A stretch of DNA of 64,000 nt from JACQHM01 sp964535215 (GTDB lineage Bacteria > Methylomirabilota > Methylomirabilia > Methylomirabilales > JACQHM01). Shown one piece after another: positions 1-8,061 of the stretch. The DNA is taken from contig CAZHST010000018.1 in NCBI GenBank assembly GCA_964535215.1, positions 1 through 64,000 on the forward strand, written 5' to 3'. The number at the start of each line of letters is the position of its first letter. Within the stretch, counting starts at the first letter, position 1. Below the pieces are notes generated by a model. That model had not been told where the DNA came from. It did no database searches and was given only the letters and a program-made list of their open reading frames with translations. A program made the translations under genes and the position numbers.

Positions 1-24
1 GACAGGGGCGGCTGTATGAAAGGG

Positions 25-39
25 GTACAACTTTTGTAC
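25..39. promoter_or_regulatory. Short inverted repeat upstream of acyl-CoA synthetase
   Basis: GTACAA and TTGTAC arms with a 3-base centre lie 23 bases before the first start codon. The arms are perfect. It could be a regulator site or chance; no partner is visible because the window begins here. Confidence 0.25.
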
Positions 40-62
40 AGTTTTTCGAACCAGGAAGGCCC

Positions 63-1679
63 ATGTTGCAGGTGAGCGGTGAAAGACCCCCCCGCTCTCT
101 CCTGGACCTTCTCCGGGGCCATGCCGCCCAACATCCGGCCCGGGCGGCCCTCCACTATTTCGACACGACGATGAGCTTCGGGCGCCTGGAGGCGGAGGCC
201 TCGGCCCTGGCCTGTGGCCTCCAGGCCCTGGGGGTGAGGAAGGGTGACCGGGTGGCCGTCTTCCTCCAGAATGAGCCGGGGGCGGTCGTGGCCCACTACG
301 CCATCTGGATGGCCGGGGGGATCGTGGTGCCGCTGAACATCATGTTCAAGGAGCGGGAGCTGGACTACCATCTCCGCGATGCGGGGGCAACAGGTATCAT
401 CTGCCAGCAGAACGATGCCCCTTTGGTCCAGAGGGTGGCGGAGGCGGCCGGTCTCCGGTTCATGGTGACGACGGCGCCATCCCACTACCTCGCTCCGGGG
501 CAGCCCCTCCCGGAGGTCATCCCCCCTCCGGAAGGCCCACCACCGGACCCGGCCCTGGACATGCAGGCGCTGATCCGCCGGTATGAGGGGAGGCATCCTG
601 CCCCGGTGGAGCTTCAGCCGGAAGAGGTGGCGTACCTTCACTACACCTCCGGCACCACCGGGCCGCCCAAGGGGGCCATGATCACCCATGCCAACATCCT
701 GTTTAACGCCCGCACCTATCAGCAGTTGTGCGGGCTCTCGGAGGACGATTGCCTCCTGGCGATGGCCCCCCTCTTCCACATCACGGGCACCATCGGCCAC
801 ATCGCCGCCTCCTGCTATGTGGGGGCCCCGATGGTCCTCCTCCACCGCTTCCAGCCGGCGGAGGCCCTCCGGCAGATCCAGGCCCGCCGGGCGACCTTCA
901 CCGTGGGTTCCATCACCGCCTTCCTGGCCCTCCTCGGCCACGAGGGTTTCAGCCGGGAGAAGCTGGCCTCCCTCCGGAAGATCTTCAGCGGCGGCGCCCC
1001 GGTCCTCCCATCGGTCGTGGAGCGGTGGGAGCAGGCGACCGGGACCTACATCCACAACGTGTGGGGCATGACGGAGACCACCTCCCCGGGGACCTGGACG
1101 CCCCTGGGGAAGCGGGCCCCCGTGGATCCGGAGACGCGGGCCCTTTCGGTCGGCCCGCCGATCCCTGGCCTCGACCTGAAGATCGTGGACCTGGACTCGG
1201 ACCGGCCCCTTGGACCGGGCGAGGTGGGGGAGCTGGCGGTCCGGGGGCCCAATGTGTTTAAAGGCTACTGGAACAGGCCCGAGGAGACCGCCCACGCCCT
1301 TCGGGAGGGGTGGCTCTACACCGGGGACCTGGCCAAGGTAGACGAGGCCGGATGGGTCTACTGGATCGAGCGGAAGAAGGATTTGATCAATGTCTCCGGG
1401 TTCAAGGTCTGGCCGCGGGAGGTGGAGGATGTGCTCCTCACCCACCCGGCCGTCCTGGAGGTGGCGGTGATCGGCGTGCCGGACCCGTACCGGGGCGAGA
1501 CCGTGAAGGCGGTCGTGGTGCTGAAGCCTGAGTTCCGGGGCAAGGTCGCCGCCGAGGCCCTCATCCACTTTTGCCGGGAGCGGATGGCGAATTACAAGTA
1601 TCCCAGGATCGTGGAGTTCCGGGACGAGCTCCCCAAGAACCCCCAGGGGAAGCTGCTCAAGTACCTGCTCCGGGAGTAA
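63..1679 (+). CDS. AMP-dependent acyl-CoA synthetase/ligase
   Basis: The protein (538 aa) is an ANL-superfamily acid:CoA ligase that activates a carboxylic acid to an acyl-adenylate and then to the CoA thioester in the cytoplasm. The phosphate-binding motif YTSGTTGPPKG lies at about residues 194-204, the A5-type NVWGMTETT motif follows, then YTGDLAK and the C-terminal GKLLKY containing the catalytic lysine. Length is normal for medium/long-chain acyl-CoA synthetases. AGGAAGG precedes the ATG. The nitrilase starts 3 bases after its stop, so the two are probably co-transcribed: nitrile hydrolysis would give an acid that this enzyme could activate (inference). Substrate chain length cannot be read from sequence. 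Confidence 0.9.
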   Translation: MLQVSGERPPRSLLDLLRGHAAQHPARAALHYFDTTMSFGRLEAEASALACGLQALGVRKGDRVAVFLQNEPGAVVAHYAIWMAGGIVVPLNIMFKERELDYHLRDAGATGIICQQNDAPLVQRVAEAAGLRFMVTTAPSHYLAPGQPLPEVIPPPEGPPPDPALDMQALIRRYEGRHPAPVELQPEEVAYLHYTSGTTGPPKGAMITHANILFNARTYQQLCGLSEDDCLLAMAPLFHITGTIGHIAASCYVGAPMVLLHRFQPAEALRQIQARRATFTVGSITAFLALLGHEGFSREKLASLRKIFSGGAPVLPSVVERWEQATGTYIHNVWGMTETTSPGTWTPLGKRAPVDPETRALSVGPPIPGLDLKIVDLDSDRPLGPGEVGELAVRGPNVFKGYWNRPEETAHALREGWLYTGDLAKVDEAGWVYWIERKKDLINVSGFKVWPREVEDVLLTHPAVLEVAVIGVPDPYRGETVKAVVVLKPEFRGKVAAEALIHFCRERMANYKYPRIVEFRDELPKNPQGKLLKYLLRE

Positions 1680-1682
1680 GCG

Positions 1683-2675
1683 ATGGCCACGACGCTTCGT
1701 GTGGGGGCCGCTCAGGTGGCCCCGAAGTTCCTCGACAAGGAAGGGACCTTGAAGAAGACGATCCAGGTCATTGAGGAGGCCGGGAGGCTGGGCCTGGACC
1801 TCCTCGTCTTCCCCGAGACCTACTTTGCCGCCTACCCCTACTGGCGGGGGGCCGTCTCGGTCCGCCGCTCGACGGAGCTGATCGTCAAGATGCAGCAAAG
1901 CGCCCTCCGGATCCCCGGGGAGGAGACCGAGGAGATCGCTGCCTGTGCCCGCCGGGCCCGGGTCAACTGCGTCATCGGCTTAAACGAGCTGGACGACCGT
2001 CCGGGGAGCCTCACCCTCTATAACACCCTCCTCTTCGTCAGCCGCGACGGCCGGCTCCTGGGCCGTCACCGGAAGCTGATGCCGACCCACTCGGAGCGGG
2101 TCTACTGGGGGATGGGGGATGCCCGGGACATCCGGGTCTTTGAGATGGACATCGGGAGGGTCGGCGGGCTCATCTGCTACGAGCACCACATGACCCTCCT
2201 CCGGGCGGCCATGGCGATCAGAGGGGAGGAGATCCACTGCGCCGTCTGGCCCGGCTGGTGGAGGGTGGAGCGGCACCTGGGGGCGAAACGGGCCGAGGCG
2301 GGGGGGAGGACCTGTGATATCGAGCCGGCCATCCGCGAGTACGCCATCGAGAACCAGACCTTCGTCATCAGCTCGAGCTGGTACCTGCCTCCCGAGGAGA
2401 TCCCGCCGGACCTGGCGGGCGAGATGCAGTACAACCTGGCCGTGGGGGGGAGTTGCATCGTGAACCCCGCCGGCCTCTTCATCCGCGAGCCGGTCTTCCA
2501 GCAGGAGACGATCGTCTGGGCCGACCTTGACCTGGAGGAGCGGCACCTGGCCAAGGCCTACTTTGACGCCCTGGGGCACTACGCCCGGTTCGATCTTTTG
2601 AGCTTGAACATCCGGGAGGAGGCCTGGACGCCGACCGGGCCGAAGCCCCTGGGCCGCTCCGAGGGGGAGGCCTGA
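1683..2675 (+). CDS. Nitrilase / carbon-nitrogen hydrolase
   Basis: A 330-aa member of the nitrilase superfamily, cytoplasmic, predicted to hydrolyse a nitrile to acid and ammonia. The Glu-Lys-Cys triad is visible: Glu in FPETYFAAYPYW (about residue 45), Lys in GRHRKLMPTHSER (about 130), Cys in GGLICYEHH (about 165). The KLMPTHSER stretch is typical of true aliphatic/aromatic nitrilases rather than amidases; CYEHH replaces the commoner CWEHY. It follows the acyl-CoA synthetase by 3 bases and precedes the M23 peptidase by 2 bases, so it is in the middle of an operon. An amidase of the same superfamily is the main alternative. Confidence 0.85.
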   Translation: MATTLRVGAAQVAPKFLDKEGTLKKTIQVIEEAGRLGLDLLVFPETYFAAYPYWRGAVSVRRSTELIVKMQQSALRIPGEETEEIAACARRARVNCVIGLNELDDRPGSLTLYNTLLFVSRDGRLLGRHRKLMPTHSERVYWGMGDARDIRVFEMDIGRVGGLICYEHHMTLLRAAMAIRGEEIHCAVWPGWWRVERHLGAKRAEAGGRTCDIEPAIREYAIENQTFVISSSWYLPPEEIPPDLAGEMQYNLAVGGSCIVNPAGLFIREPVFQQETIVWADLDLEERHLAKAYFDALGHYARFDLLSLNIREEAWTPTGPKPLGRSEGEA

Positions 2676-2677
2676 GG

Positions 2678-3580
2678 ATGAGGGCGTGGACCCAGGCTTT
2701 CCAAGGGCTTTGGGGAGGGCTCCTGGTTTTCCTCCTGATGGCTCGCGGGGTCCATGCCGACCCGCTTCGGGTGAGGGTTCTGCCGCAGGAGGTCAGGCAG
2801 GGGACACTCCTCCTCTTCCAGGTGGAGGGGGTGGAACGGGTCTCCCACCTGGACGGCCGCTTTGGGGACCGTCCCTTGCTGTTCTTCCCCCTTCCCGGCG
2901 GCTTCGGGGCCCTGGTCGGGGTTGATCTTGAGGAGCCTCCCGGCCCCCGCTCCTTTGCCATCGAGGTCGTTGATGCCTTCGGTCGGAAGGCGGAAGCGCG
3001 GGGGGAGGTGGCGGTGAAGGCCGGGGTGTTCCCGGTCCAGCGCCTGACGGTTCCGAAACCGATGGCCGAGCTGGACGAGGAGACCGTAAAACGGGTCGAA
3101 CGGGAGACGGCGACCCTCCTGGCCCTCTTTGAACGCTCCACGCCGGGGAGGCTCTGGGAAGGGCCTTTCCTCTTCCCGGTGGACGGCGGGGCGGAGCCCA
3201 CCGGCTTTGGCGCCCGGAGGATCATCAACGGTGAGGAGCGGAGCCGCCATTCCGGCGTGGACATCGCCGCCCCTTCGGGGACCGAGGTCCTGGCGGCCAA
3301 CGCCGGGAGGGTCGCCCTGGTTGGCGAGTACTTCTTCCCGGGCCGGTTTGTCATCCTGGACCATGGGCTCGGCCTCTACACCCTCTACTTCCACCTCCAG
3401 ACGATCGAGGTGGCCGAGGGCCAGCTCGTCCAGCGGGGCGAGCGGATCGGGACCGTCGGGACCACGGGACGGGTCACGGGCCCCCACCTCCACTTTGCCG
3501 TCCGGTCCCAGGGGGCGCGGGTGGATCCGATCTCCCTCCTCACGCTCCTGCAAAGACGGGAGCCCCAAGCCGCTCCTTGA
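2678..3580 (+). CDS. M23 family metallopeptidase, exported
   Basis: A 300-aa exported peptidoglycan endopeptidase-like protein. The N-terminus has a signal peptide (hydrophobic stretch GLWGGLLVFLLMARGVHA). An all-beta N-terminal region (about 28-115) is followed by a linker and a C-terminal LytM domain with the zinc motifs HSGVDIAAPSGT (His and Asp ligands) and GPHLHFAV (His ligand). All the expected zinc ligands are present, so an active enzyme is likely. It starts 2 bases after the nitrilase stop, but functionally fits better with the housekeeping genes that follow. Confidence 0.88.
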   Translation: MRAWTQAFQGLWGGLLVFLLMARGVHADPLRVRVLPQEVRQGTLLLFQVEGVERVSHLDGRFGDRPLLFFPLPGGFGALVGVDLEEPPGPRSFAIEVVDAFGRKAEARGEVAVKAGVFPVQRLTVPKPMAELDEETVKRVERETATLLALFERSTPGRLWEGPFLFPVDGGAEPTGFGARRIINGEERSRHSGVDIAAPSGTEVLAANAGRVALVGEYFFPGRFVILDHGLGLYTLYFHLQTIEVAEGQLVQRGERIGTVGTTGRVTGPHLHFAVRSQGARVDPISLLTLLQRREPQAAP

Positions 3581-3629
3581 CGGGGGAGCGGAGTCGCCTT
3601 AGAATCGGGGACAGGGGAGGAGAGGGAGC

Positions 3630-4541
3630 ATGGAGCGGGTGGGGGGAGAGGGGTTCAAGGCGGGCTTCATCGCCCTGATCGGGCGGCCGAACGTGGGGAA
3701 GTCCACGTTGATGAACCGTCTCCTCGGTCGGAAGCTCGCCATCATCTCGCCCAAACCGCAGACCACGAGGAACCGGATCCTGGGGATCAAGACCCTGCCC
3801 CAGGCCCAACTGATCTTCCTCGACACCCCCGGCATCCACCGGGCCCAGGCCCGCTTGAACCAGGAGATGGTCAAGGTGGCCCTGAAGGCCACCGAGGAGG
3901 CGGATCTCATCCTCTGGATGGTGGATGCCGTCGAGCCCTTCACCGACGATGATCAGCTCATCCTGGAGGCCCTGAAGAAGGCCAGGGTCCCGCTCCTTTT
4001 GGCCATCAACAAGGTGGACCTGGTGAGGAAGGAGACGCTCCTGCCCCTGATCGAGCAGTTCAGCCAGCGGCTCCCCTTCAAGGAGATTGTCCCGATCTCG
4101 GCCGTCGAAGGGGATAATGTGGAGCGGCTGGAGGAGCTCCTGATCACCTACCTGCCGGAGGGCCAGCCGTTGTACCCCGAGGACCAGCTCACGGATCAGC
4201 CGGAGCGCTTTCTCGTCGCCGAGCTGATCCGGGAGAAGGTCTACCAGTTCTGCCATCAGGAGATCCCGTACGCCGTGGCCGTCCAGGTGGAGTCCTTCAA
4301 GGAGCGGAAGGACAGGCCCATCATCGAGATCCAGGCGACGATCTATGTGGAGAAGGATTCCCAGAAGGGGATTGTCATCGGGGCAGGGGGCCGGATGCTG
4401 AAGAAGATTGGGGAGAGGGCCCGCCAGGAGATCGAGGCCTTCCTGGGCACCCAGGTCTTTTTGCACCTGTGGGTGAAGGTGAAGCCGGCCTGGCGGAAGG
4501 ACGAGCAGGCCCTGAAGGCCTTCGGTTACCTCCAGCGGTAA
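3630..4541 (+). CDS. era: GTPase Era
   Basis: A 303-aa ribosome-assembly GTPase that binds the 3' end of 16S rRNA. G1 is GRPNVGKS, G2 lies in the PQTTRNR stretch, G3 is DTPG and G4 is NKVD. The C-terminal KH domain carries the signature IVIGAGGRMLKKIGERAR. Full length for the family. GGAGAGGGAGC before the ATG at 3630 serves as the ribosome binding site. recO begins 17 bases downstream, a common bacterial pairing. Confidence 0.97.
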   Translation: MERVGGEGFKAGFIALIGRPNVGKSTLMNRLLGRKLAIISPKPQTTRNRILGIKTLPQAQLIFLDTPGIHRAQARLNQEMVKVALKATEEADLILWMVDAVEPFTDDDQLILEALKKARVPLLLAINKVDLVRKETLLPLIEQFSQRLPFKEIVPISAVEGDNVERLEELLITYLPEGQPLYPEDQLTDQPERFLVAELIREKVYQFCHQEIPYAVAVQVESFKERKDRPIIEIQATIYVEKDSQKGIVIGAGGRMLKKIGERARQEIEAFLGTQVFLHLWVKVKPAWRKDEQALKAFGYLQR

Positions 4542-4558
4542 CGGGCCCGTTTCATCCG

Positions 4559-5314
4559 ATGCCGTTACACACCACCGACGCCATCGTGATCGGGGGGAAG
4601 GACCTGGGGGAGGCGGATCGGATCGTCCACTTCTACACCCGGGATCGGGGGAAGCTCCGGGCGGTGGCGGAAGGGGCCCGGCGGATCCGGAGCCGGTTTG
4701 GGGGGAGCCTGGAGCTCTTCGCCTTCGGGAGGCTGGTCTACTTCGAGCGGCCGAACAAGGATCTCCACAAGGTCAACGAGTTCGGCCTCCTGGAGGCCTT
4801 CCGCCCCCTCCGGGAGACCCTGGAGCTGTTCGTTCACAGTGCCTACCTGGTGGAGCTTGTGGACCTGGCCATGGAGGAGGGGGACGCCAGCGAGGAGCTG
4901 TTCACGCTCCTCCTTCAGGCCTTGCGGCTCCTCAGTCAAGGGGTGGAGCCCGCGCTCCTCCAGCGGGCCTTTGAGATCCGGCTCTTGAAACTTTTGGGGT
5001 ATCTCCCGGAGCTTCGGTCCTGTGTCCTGTGCCGGACCTCCCTCCCGGGGACCGAACCCTTGACGGTCAGCCCCAGCCAGGGAGGGGTGCTCTGCCCGGC
5101 TTGTCAAAAGGAGGGGAAGGATGGTCTCCCCATCTCGCCCCCCTCCCTCGCCTTCCTGAAGGGGATTCTCAGGATGGAGTTTTCCACGTTAGCCAGGATC
5201 GGGCTCTCCCCGGAGGCCAAGGCGGAGCTTTTAACCCTCCTCCGGGCCTGGCTCTTCCATGTCCTGGGGAGGGGCCTCCGGTCGGCCGATTTCTTACACC
5301 ACCTGGGGAGTTGA
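4559..5314 (+). CDS. recO: DNA repair protein RecO
   Basis: A 251-aa recombination mediator that helps load RecA on SSB-coated single-stranded DNA. The N-terminal OB fold begins PLHTTDAIVIGGKDLGEADR, and a zinc-binding CVLC...CPAC set lies near residues 160-185. The ATG at 4559 was chosen because it gives the usual RecO N-terminus; a longer frame opens at 4469 but would run back into the era coding region. The stop overlaps the possible start region of the next gene. Confidence 0.93.
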   Translation: MPLHTTDAIVIGGKDLGEADRIVHFYTRDRGKLRAVAEGARRIRSRFGGSLELFAFGRLVYFERPNKDLHKVNEFGLLEAFRPLRETLELFVHSAYLVELVDLAMEEGDASEELFTLLLQALRLLSQGVEPALLQRAFEIRLLKLLGYLPELRSCVLCRTSLPGTEPLTVSPSQGGVLCPACQKEGKDGLPISPPSLAFLKGILRMEFSTLARIGLSPEAKAELLTLLRAWLFHVLGRGLRSADFLHHLGS

Positions 5315-5316
5315 CC

Positions 5317-5685
5317 GTGCCGAAGCCATCGCCGGAAGTGGAACGGGCAGACTTTCTGGTGGGGCTCGTCCTCGCTGGCGTCGTCGGGTTCAACCTGACC
5401 CTTGCCGCTGCCAACCTGATCAACAGGCAACTGGAGTGGGGGTTGGTCCTCCTCGTCTTCGGCGTCCTGATCCCGGGGGTGATCCCGTTGCTGAACATTG
5501 TGGAGGCCTTCAAGGAGGGGGACCTCTCCTCCCGGTGGCGGGATCTCGTGGCCGCCTTGATCGGGGCCCTGAATTGCCTGGCCATCCTGGCCCACTGGCC
5601 GGGAGGGCTGAAGGACCTTTCCTGGGTGACGATCTTCATCATCCTAAATGTCCTGGCCTTCATCCTGATATCCCGCACCTCCTGA
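5317..5685 (+). CDS. Small three-helix membrane protein, unknown function
   Basis: A 122-aa protein with three or four hydrophobic helices (about 11-29, 40-60, 73-92 and 100-118) separated by short polar loops, one of them EAFKEGDLSSRWRD. I do not recognise the family. The GTG at 5317 is chosen because GGGGAG lies 7 bases upstream; a TTG at 5311 is the alternative. It follows recO with almost no gap and converges with the minus-strand gene that ends at 5687. Confidence 0.7.
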   Translation: MPKPSPEVERADFLVGLVLAGVVGFNLTLAAANLINRQLEWGLVLLVFGVLIPGVIPLLNIVEAFKEGDLSSRWRDLVAALIGALNCLAILAHWPGGLKDLSWVTIFIILNVLAFILISRTS

Positions 5686-5686
5686 C

Positions 5687-6064
5687 CTACTCCTCCAGCT
5701 CCGGCAGCTCCTGCCACCGGGGTTCCCCCTCCACCACGAAGTTCTTCGTCGCGGCGAAGTTCATCCCGTGGTAGAGGTTGACCTTGAACTTCCCGCCGCC
5801 GAAGGCCCGCCGCAGGAACCCTTCCGGGTCCTGGAAGAGGGGTTCCGGCAGAGGAGGTTGATAGCAGGCAAGGGCCTTGAACCGGATCGTGGACAGCCAG
5901 GGCTCCTGGACCAACACCTTCACCGAACACCCGGCAAGGACCTTCTGGAAGGCCTCGTGCAGGTCCTCAGGGGTGGGGTCCAGAACCTTTTCCCGCTCCA
6001 GGAGCTTCTTGACGTAGGGCTCCAGAAGCTTCAGGACCCACCGGGGAGCCATTCCTTCTCCCAT
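5687..6064 (-). CDS. Hypothetical protein, last gene of an unknown operon
   Basis: A 125-aa soluble protein not matched to a family I know. An N-terminal amphipathic helix region (PRWVLKLLEPYVKKLLEREK) is followed by mixed alpha/beta sequence ending in a conserved-looking LYHGMNFAATKNFVVEG. Two starts are possible, 6064 (MGEG) and 6052 (MAPR); both have GGAG at acceptable distance. It begins 8 bases after the stop of the gene at 6073-6333, so it is the fourth gene of the minus-strand unit 8038 to 5687. Confidence 0.6.
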   Translation of the reverse strand: MGEGMAPRWVLKLLEPYVKKLLEREKVLDPTPEDLHEAFQKVLAGCSVKVLVQEPWLSTIRFKALACYQPPLPEPLFQDPEGFLRRAFGGGKFKVNLYHGMNFAATKNFVVEGEPRWQELPELEE

Positions 6065-6072
6065 CCTCTCCG

Positions 6073-6333
6073 CTATCCCCCCAGCGGTGGCTGGCCTTCT
6101 CCCAGGAGCCGTTGGATGGTGAGCTCCCATTGCCGGTATTGCTTTTTCTTCGGAGGGGAGGCCTGGAGCCCTTCGGCCTGGGCCCACCCCTGGATCTCCC
6201 TGGCGATCTTCTCCTGGGAGACGAGAAGGGTGACTGTCTCGCCGGGTTCCAGGTCCTTCAGGATCCTCCTGGCCAGCAGGCGCTGGTTGGCCTCTTTCTC
6301 GCCGCTTAACTGGAAGAGGCGCGGGATCTGCAT
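6073..6333 (-). CDS. Small protein with weak TusA-like resemblance
   Basis: An 86-aa protein. The pattern LEPGETVTLLVSQEKIAREIQGWAQAEGL resembles the second half of the TusA/SirA fold (GE-x-hydrophobic-x-V then helix ending in W and a short strand), but the CPxP sulfur-carrier motif of TusA is absent, so sulfur transfer cannot be claimed. The ATG at 6333 is preceded by AGGAGGT at 8 bases; an upstream in-frame start at 6354 would overlap the preceding gene. It is the third gene of the unit. Confidence 0.6.
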   Translation of the reverse strand: MQIPRLFQLSGEKEANQRLLARRILKDLEPGETVTLLVSQEKIAREIQGWAQAEGLQASPPKKKQYRQWELTIQRLLGEGQPPLGG

Positions 6334-6350
6334 GATTGAGACCTCCTGTC

Positions 6351-7697
6351 TCACGCCGCGGCTTCCGGGTCACCGTCTCTTAAAGAAAGGGCTTTGGCAA
6401 TGGCCTCCTTCACCCCTTGGAACCGGCCTTCGCGCTCTTCGGGAGGCCCCCCCTCCACCTCCCAGATCATCCGGGTCACCTGACGGTTCAGCGCCCGGAG
6501 GCGATCCCCGGGGGGGGAGGCGAACTCAAGGATCAGGCGGTCCTGAAGGGTCCGGTAGCGGGGGTCATCCAGGAGGCCGAGCTGCACGCCCACATCCAAG
6601 AGGGCCTCGGCCGAGGGGCTCAAGAAGACCCGGCTGATGTGTCTGGCCGCCTGGGCCAGGTCCATCCGGTCGGCATCCGCGAGGAGCCGGTGGAGCTTTT
6701 CCGCCTCGGGGAGGAGGGCCCACACCTCCGGTGGGAGGCTTCCGCCCGTCACCATCCGTCCGAGGCGGGCCCTGGCCGTGTAGTCCAGGATGGTCCGATC
6801 CCCCATCGTGAAGGCCAGACGGCGGATCAAGCCCTTCAGCTCCCCTTCGGGGAGGTCGTAGAGGGAAGGGTACCGGTCTTTCAGGGGGAGGAGGTGCTCC
6901 CGGAATTCCTCCAGGCTCATGAGATCGGCCAGGACTTTCAGCGACAGCCGGAGGTCCTCCCGGGACATGTCCTCCAGAAACAGGGGAGGCGGTTCTTCAG
7001 GGGAGATCCGGCCTTTCCGGGGGATCCGTTCCATCCACCCCTCGAAGAGGGTCGCCAGGGAGGGAAGCCCGACGGCCCCGGCGATCTTCCTCCGGAGGGC
7101 CTCCAGGACCTGCTCCCGTTCCTCGTATGGGCCCCGCTGGAGCCGTTCGAGGTGGCCGAGGACCGTCTCCTTCAAGGCCTGGAGGGTCCCCTCGGGGAGG
7201 GAGGCCAGGGCCTCCCGGGCCTCAAAGTAGGCGGGGTACTCGATGGCGGCCTGGGGGAGGGAGGGATCATGGAAGAGATCGAGGGTCCGGCAGAAGAGGA
7301 GCCGGGCCAGCTCCCTCGCCGTTTGAGAGGAGGTCAGGGCCTTGGGGTCCTTGGCCAGGAGGCTCCATTTCTCAAGACAGGACATCCCCTGCAGCTCCTC
7401 ATCGGTCAGGCCCTTCAAGCCCTTTGCCCGGAGGGAGGCTTTGGCCTCCAGGTCCTGAAGGGCGAGACGGGTGTACCGGGGGATGAACGCCCTGACCACG
7501 GCACGCATGGCCTCCAGGGGGAGGTATTCGCTGTAGCTTTTCAAGAGGCGGGCCTTTGACGCCTCATCCAGGCAATCGGCGAAGAGTCGGACCGTCCAGC
7601 GCAGCTCCTCGTCCCCCATGAGAGGGAGCCGGGCGAGGAGCTGGGCCTCCCGGGCCAGGAGGTACCGCCTCATCCGCTGGTGGCGTGGGGGATGCAT
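6351..7697 (-). CDS. Hypothetical helical protein, 448 aa
   Basis: A large, mostly alpha-helical, charged protein with no signal peptide, no membrane segment and no catalytic motif that I recognise. It is rich in Leu-Arg-Glu repeats that look like a helical-repeat scaffold. The ATG at 7697 follows the previous stop after 2 bases (TAG CG ATG), indicating translational coupling; an in-frame start at 7763 would overlap the previous gene and is less likely. Function unknown. Confidence 0.65.
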   Translation of the reverse strand: MHPPRHQRMRRYLLAREAQLLARLPLMGDEELRWTVRLFADCLDEASKARLLKSYSEYLPLEAMRAVVRAFIPRYTRLALQDLEAKASLRAKGLKGLTDEELQGMSCLEKWSLLAKDPKALTSSQTARELARLLFCRTLDLFHDPSLPQAAIEYPAYFEAREALASLPEGTLQALKETVLGHLERLQRGPYEEREQVLEALRRKIAGAVGLPSLATLFEGWMERIPRKGRISPEEPPPLFLEDMSREDLRLSLKVLADLMSLEEFREHLLPLKDRYPSLYDLPEGELKGLIRRLAFTMGDRTILDYTARARLGRMVTGGSLPPEVWALLPEAEKLHRLLADADRMDLAQAARHISRVFLSPSAEALLDVGVQLGLLDDPRYRTLQDRLILEFASPPGDRLRALNRQVTRMIWEVEGGPPEEREGRFQGVKEAIAKALSLRDGDPEAAA

Positions 7698-7699
7698 CG

Positions 7700-8038
7700 C
7701 TAGAAGCTCCACGGACAAAACACCTTCCACCCAAAAGAGAGGTACTCGTCCTCCCCCATCCACTCGGCGATGTGGGCGGAGGCCTCCCGCACATAGCGGA
7801 AGTGCCGGTCGAACTCGTAGACCACAATGCGCCGTTCCTCGCCGTCAAAGTAGCGGATGGCGTAGAGGCCTTCCTCCGGGAGGAAGCAGGCATCAATGGG
7901 CCGGATGTCCTCGAAGTTTAACCCCAGGGCCTCTAACAGCTCCGGGAGGGTGTAGGATCGGCCCTCGATGATGAGGGTCGTCATCCCTCCCCCCAGCTTG
8001 CCGTATCGGGCCTCCAAATGTTCCCGGTCCCTTCCCAT
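7700..8038 (-). CDS. Hypothetical protein, first gene of an unknown operon
   Basis: A 112-aa protein with a compact alpha/beta look; DACFLPEEGLYAIRYFDGEERRIVVYEFDRHF gives two or three beta strands. GAGGAGG lies 8 bases before the ATG at 8038; an internal ATG at 7984 has a ribosome binding site too close to be favoured. It starts 23 bases after the TPR gene, so all five minus-strand genes from 9510 to 5687 may be one transcript. Confidence 0.6.
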   Translation of the reverse strand: MGRDREHLEARYGKLGGGMTTLIIEGRSYTLPELLEALGLNFEDIRPIDACFLPEEGLYAIRYFDGEERRIVVYEFDRHFRYVREASAHIAEWMGEDEYLSFGWKVFCPWSF

Positions 8039-8061
8039 CCGGATGCCCTCCTCGGCCGTGT

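Noticed and set aside
1980..2579. Long minus-strand open frame inside the nitrilase gene
   Set aside because: It is a GC-rich shadow frame with no recognisable motifs; similar long antisense frames accompany most genes in this window.
4469..4558. Upstream extension of recO
   Set aside because: It would overlap the era 3' end and its residues do not resemble a RecO N-terminus.
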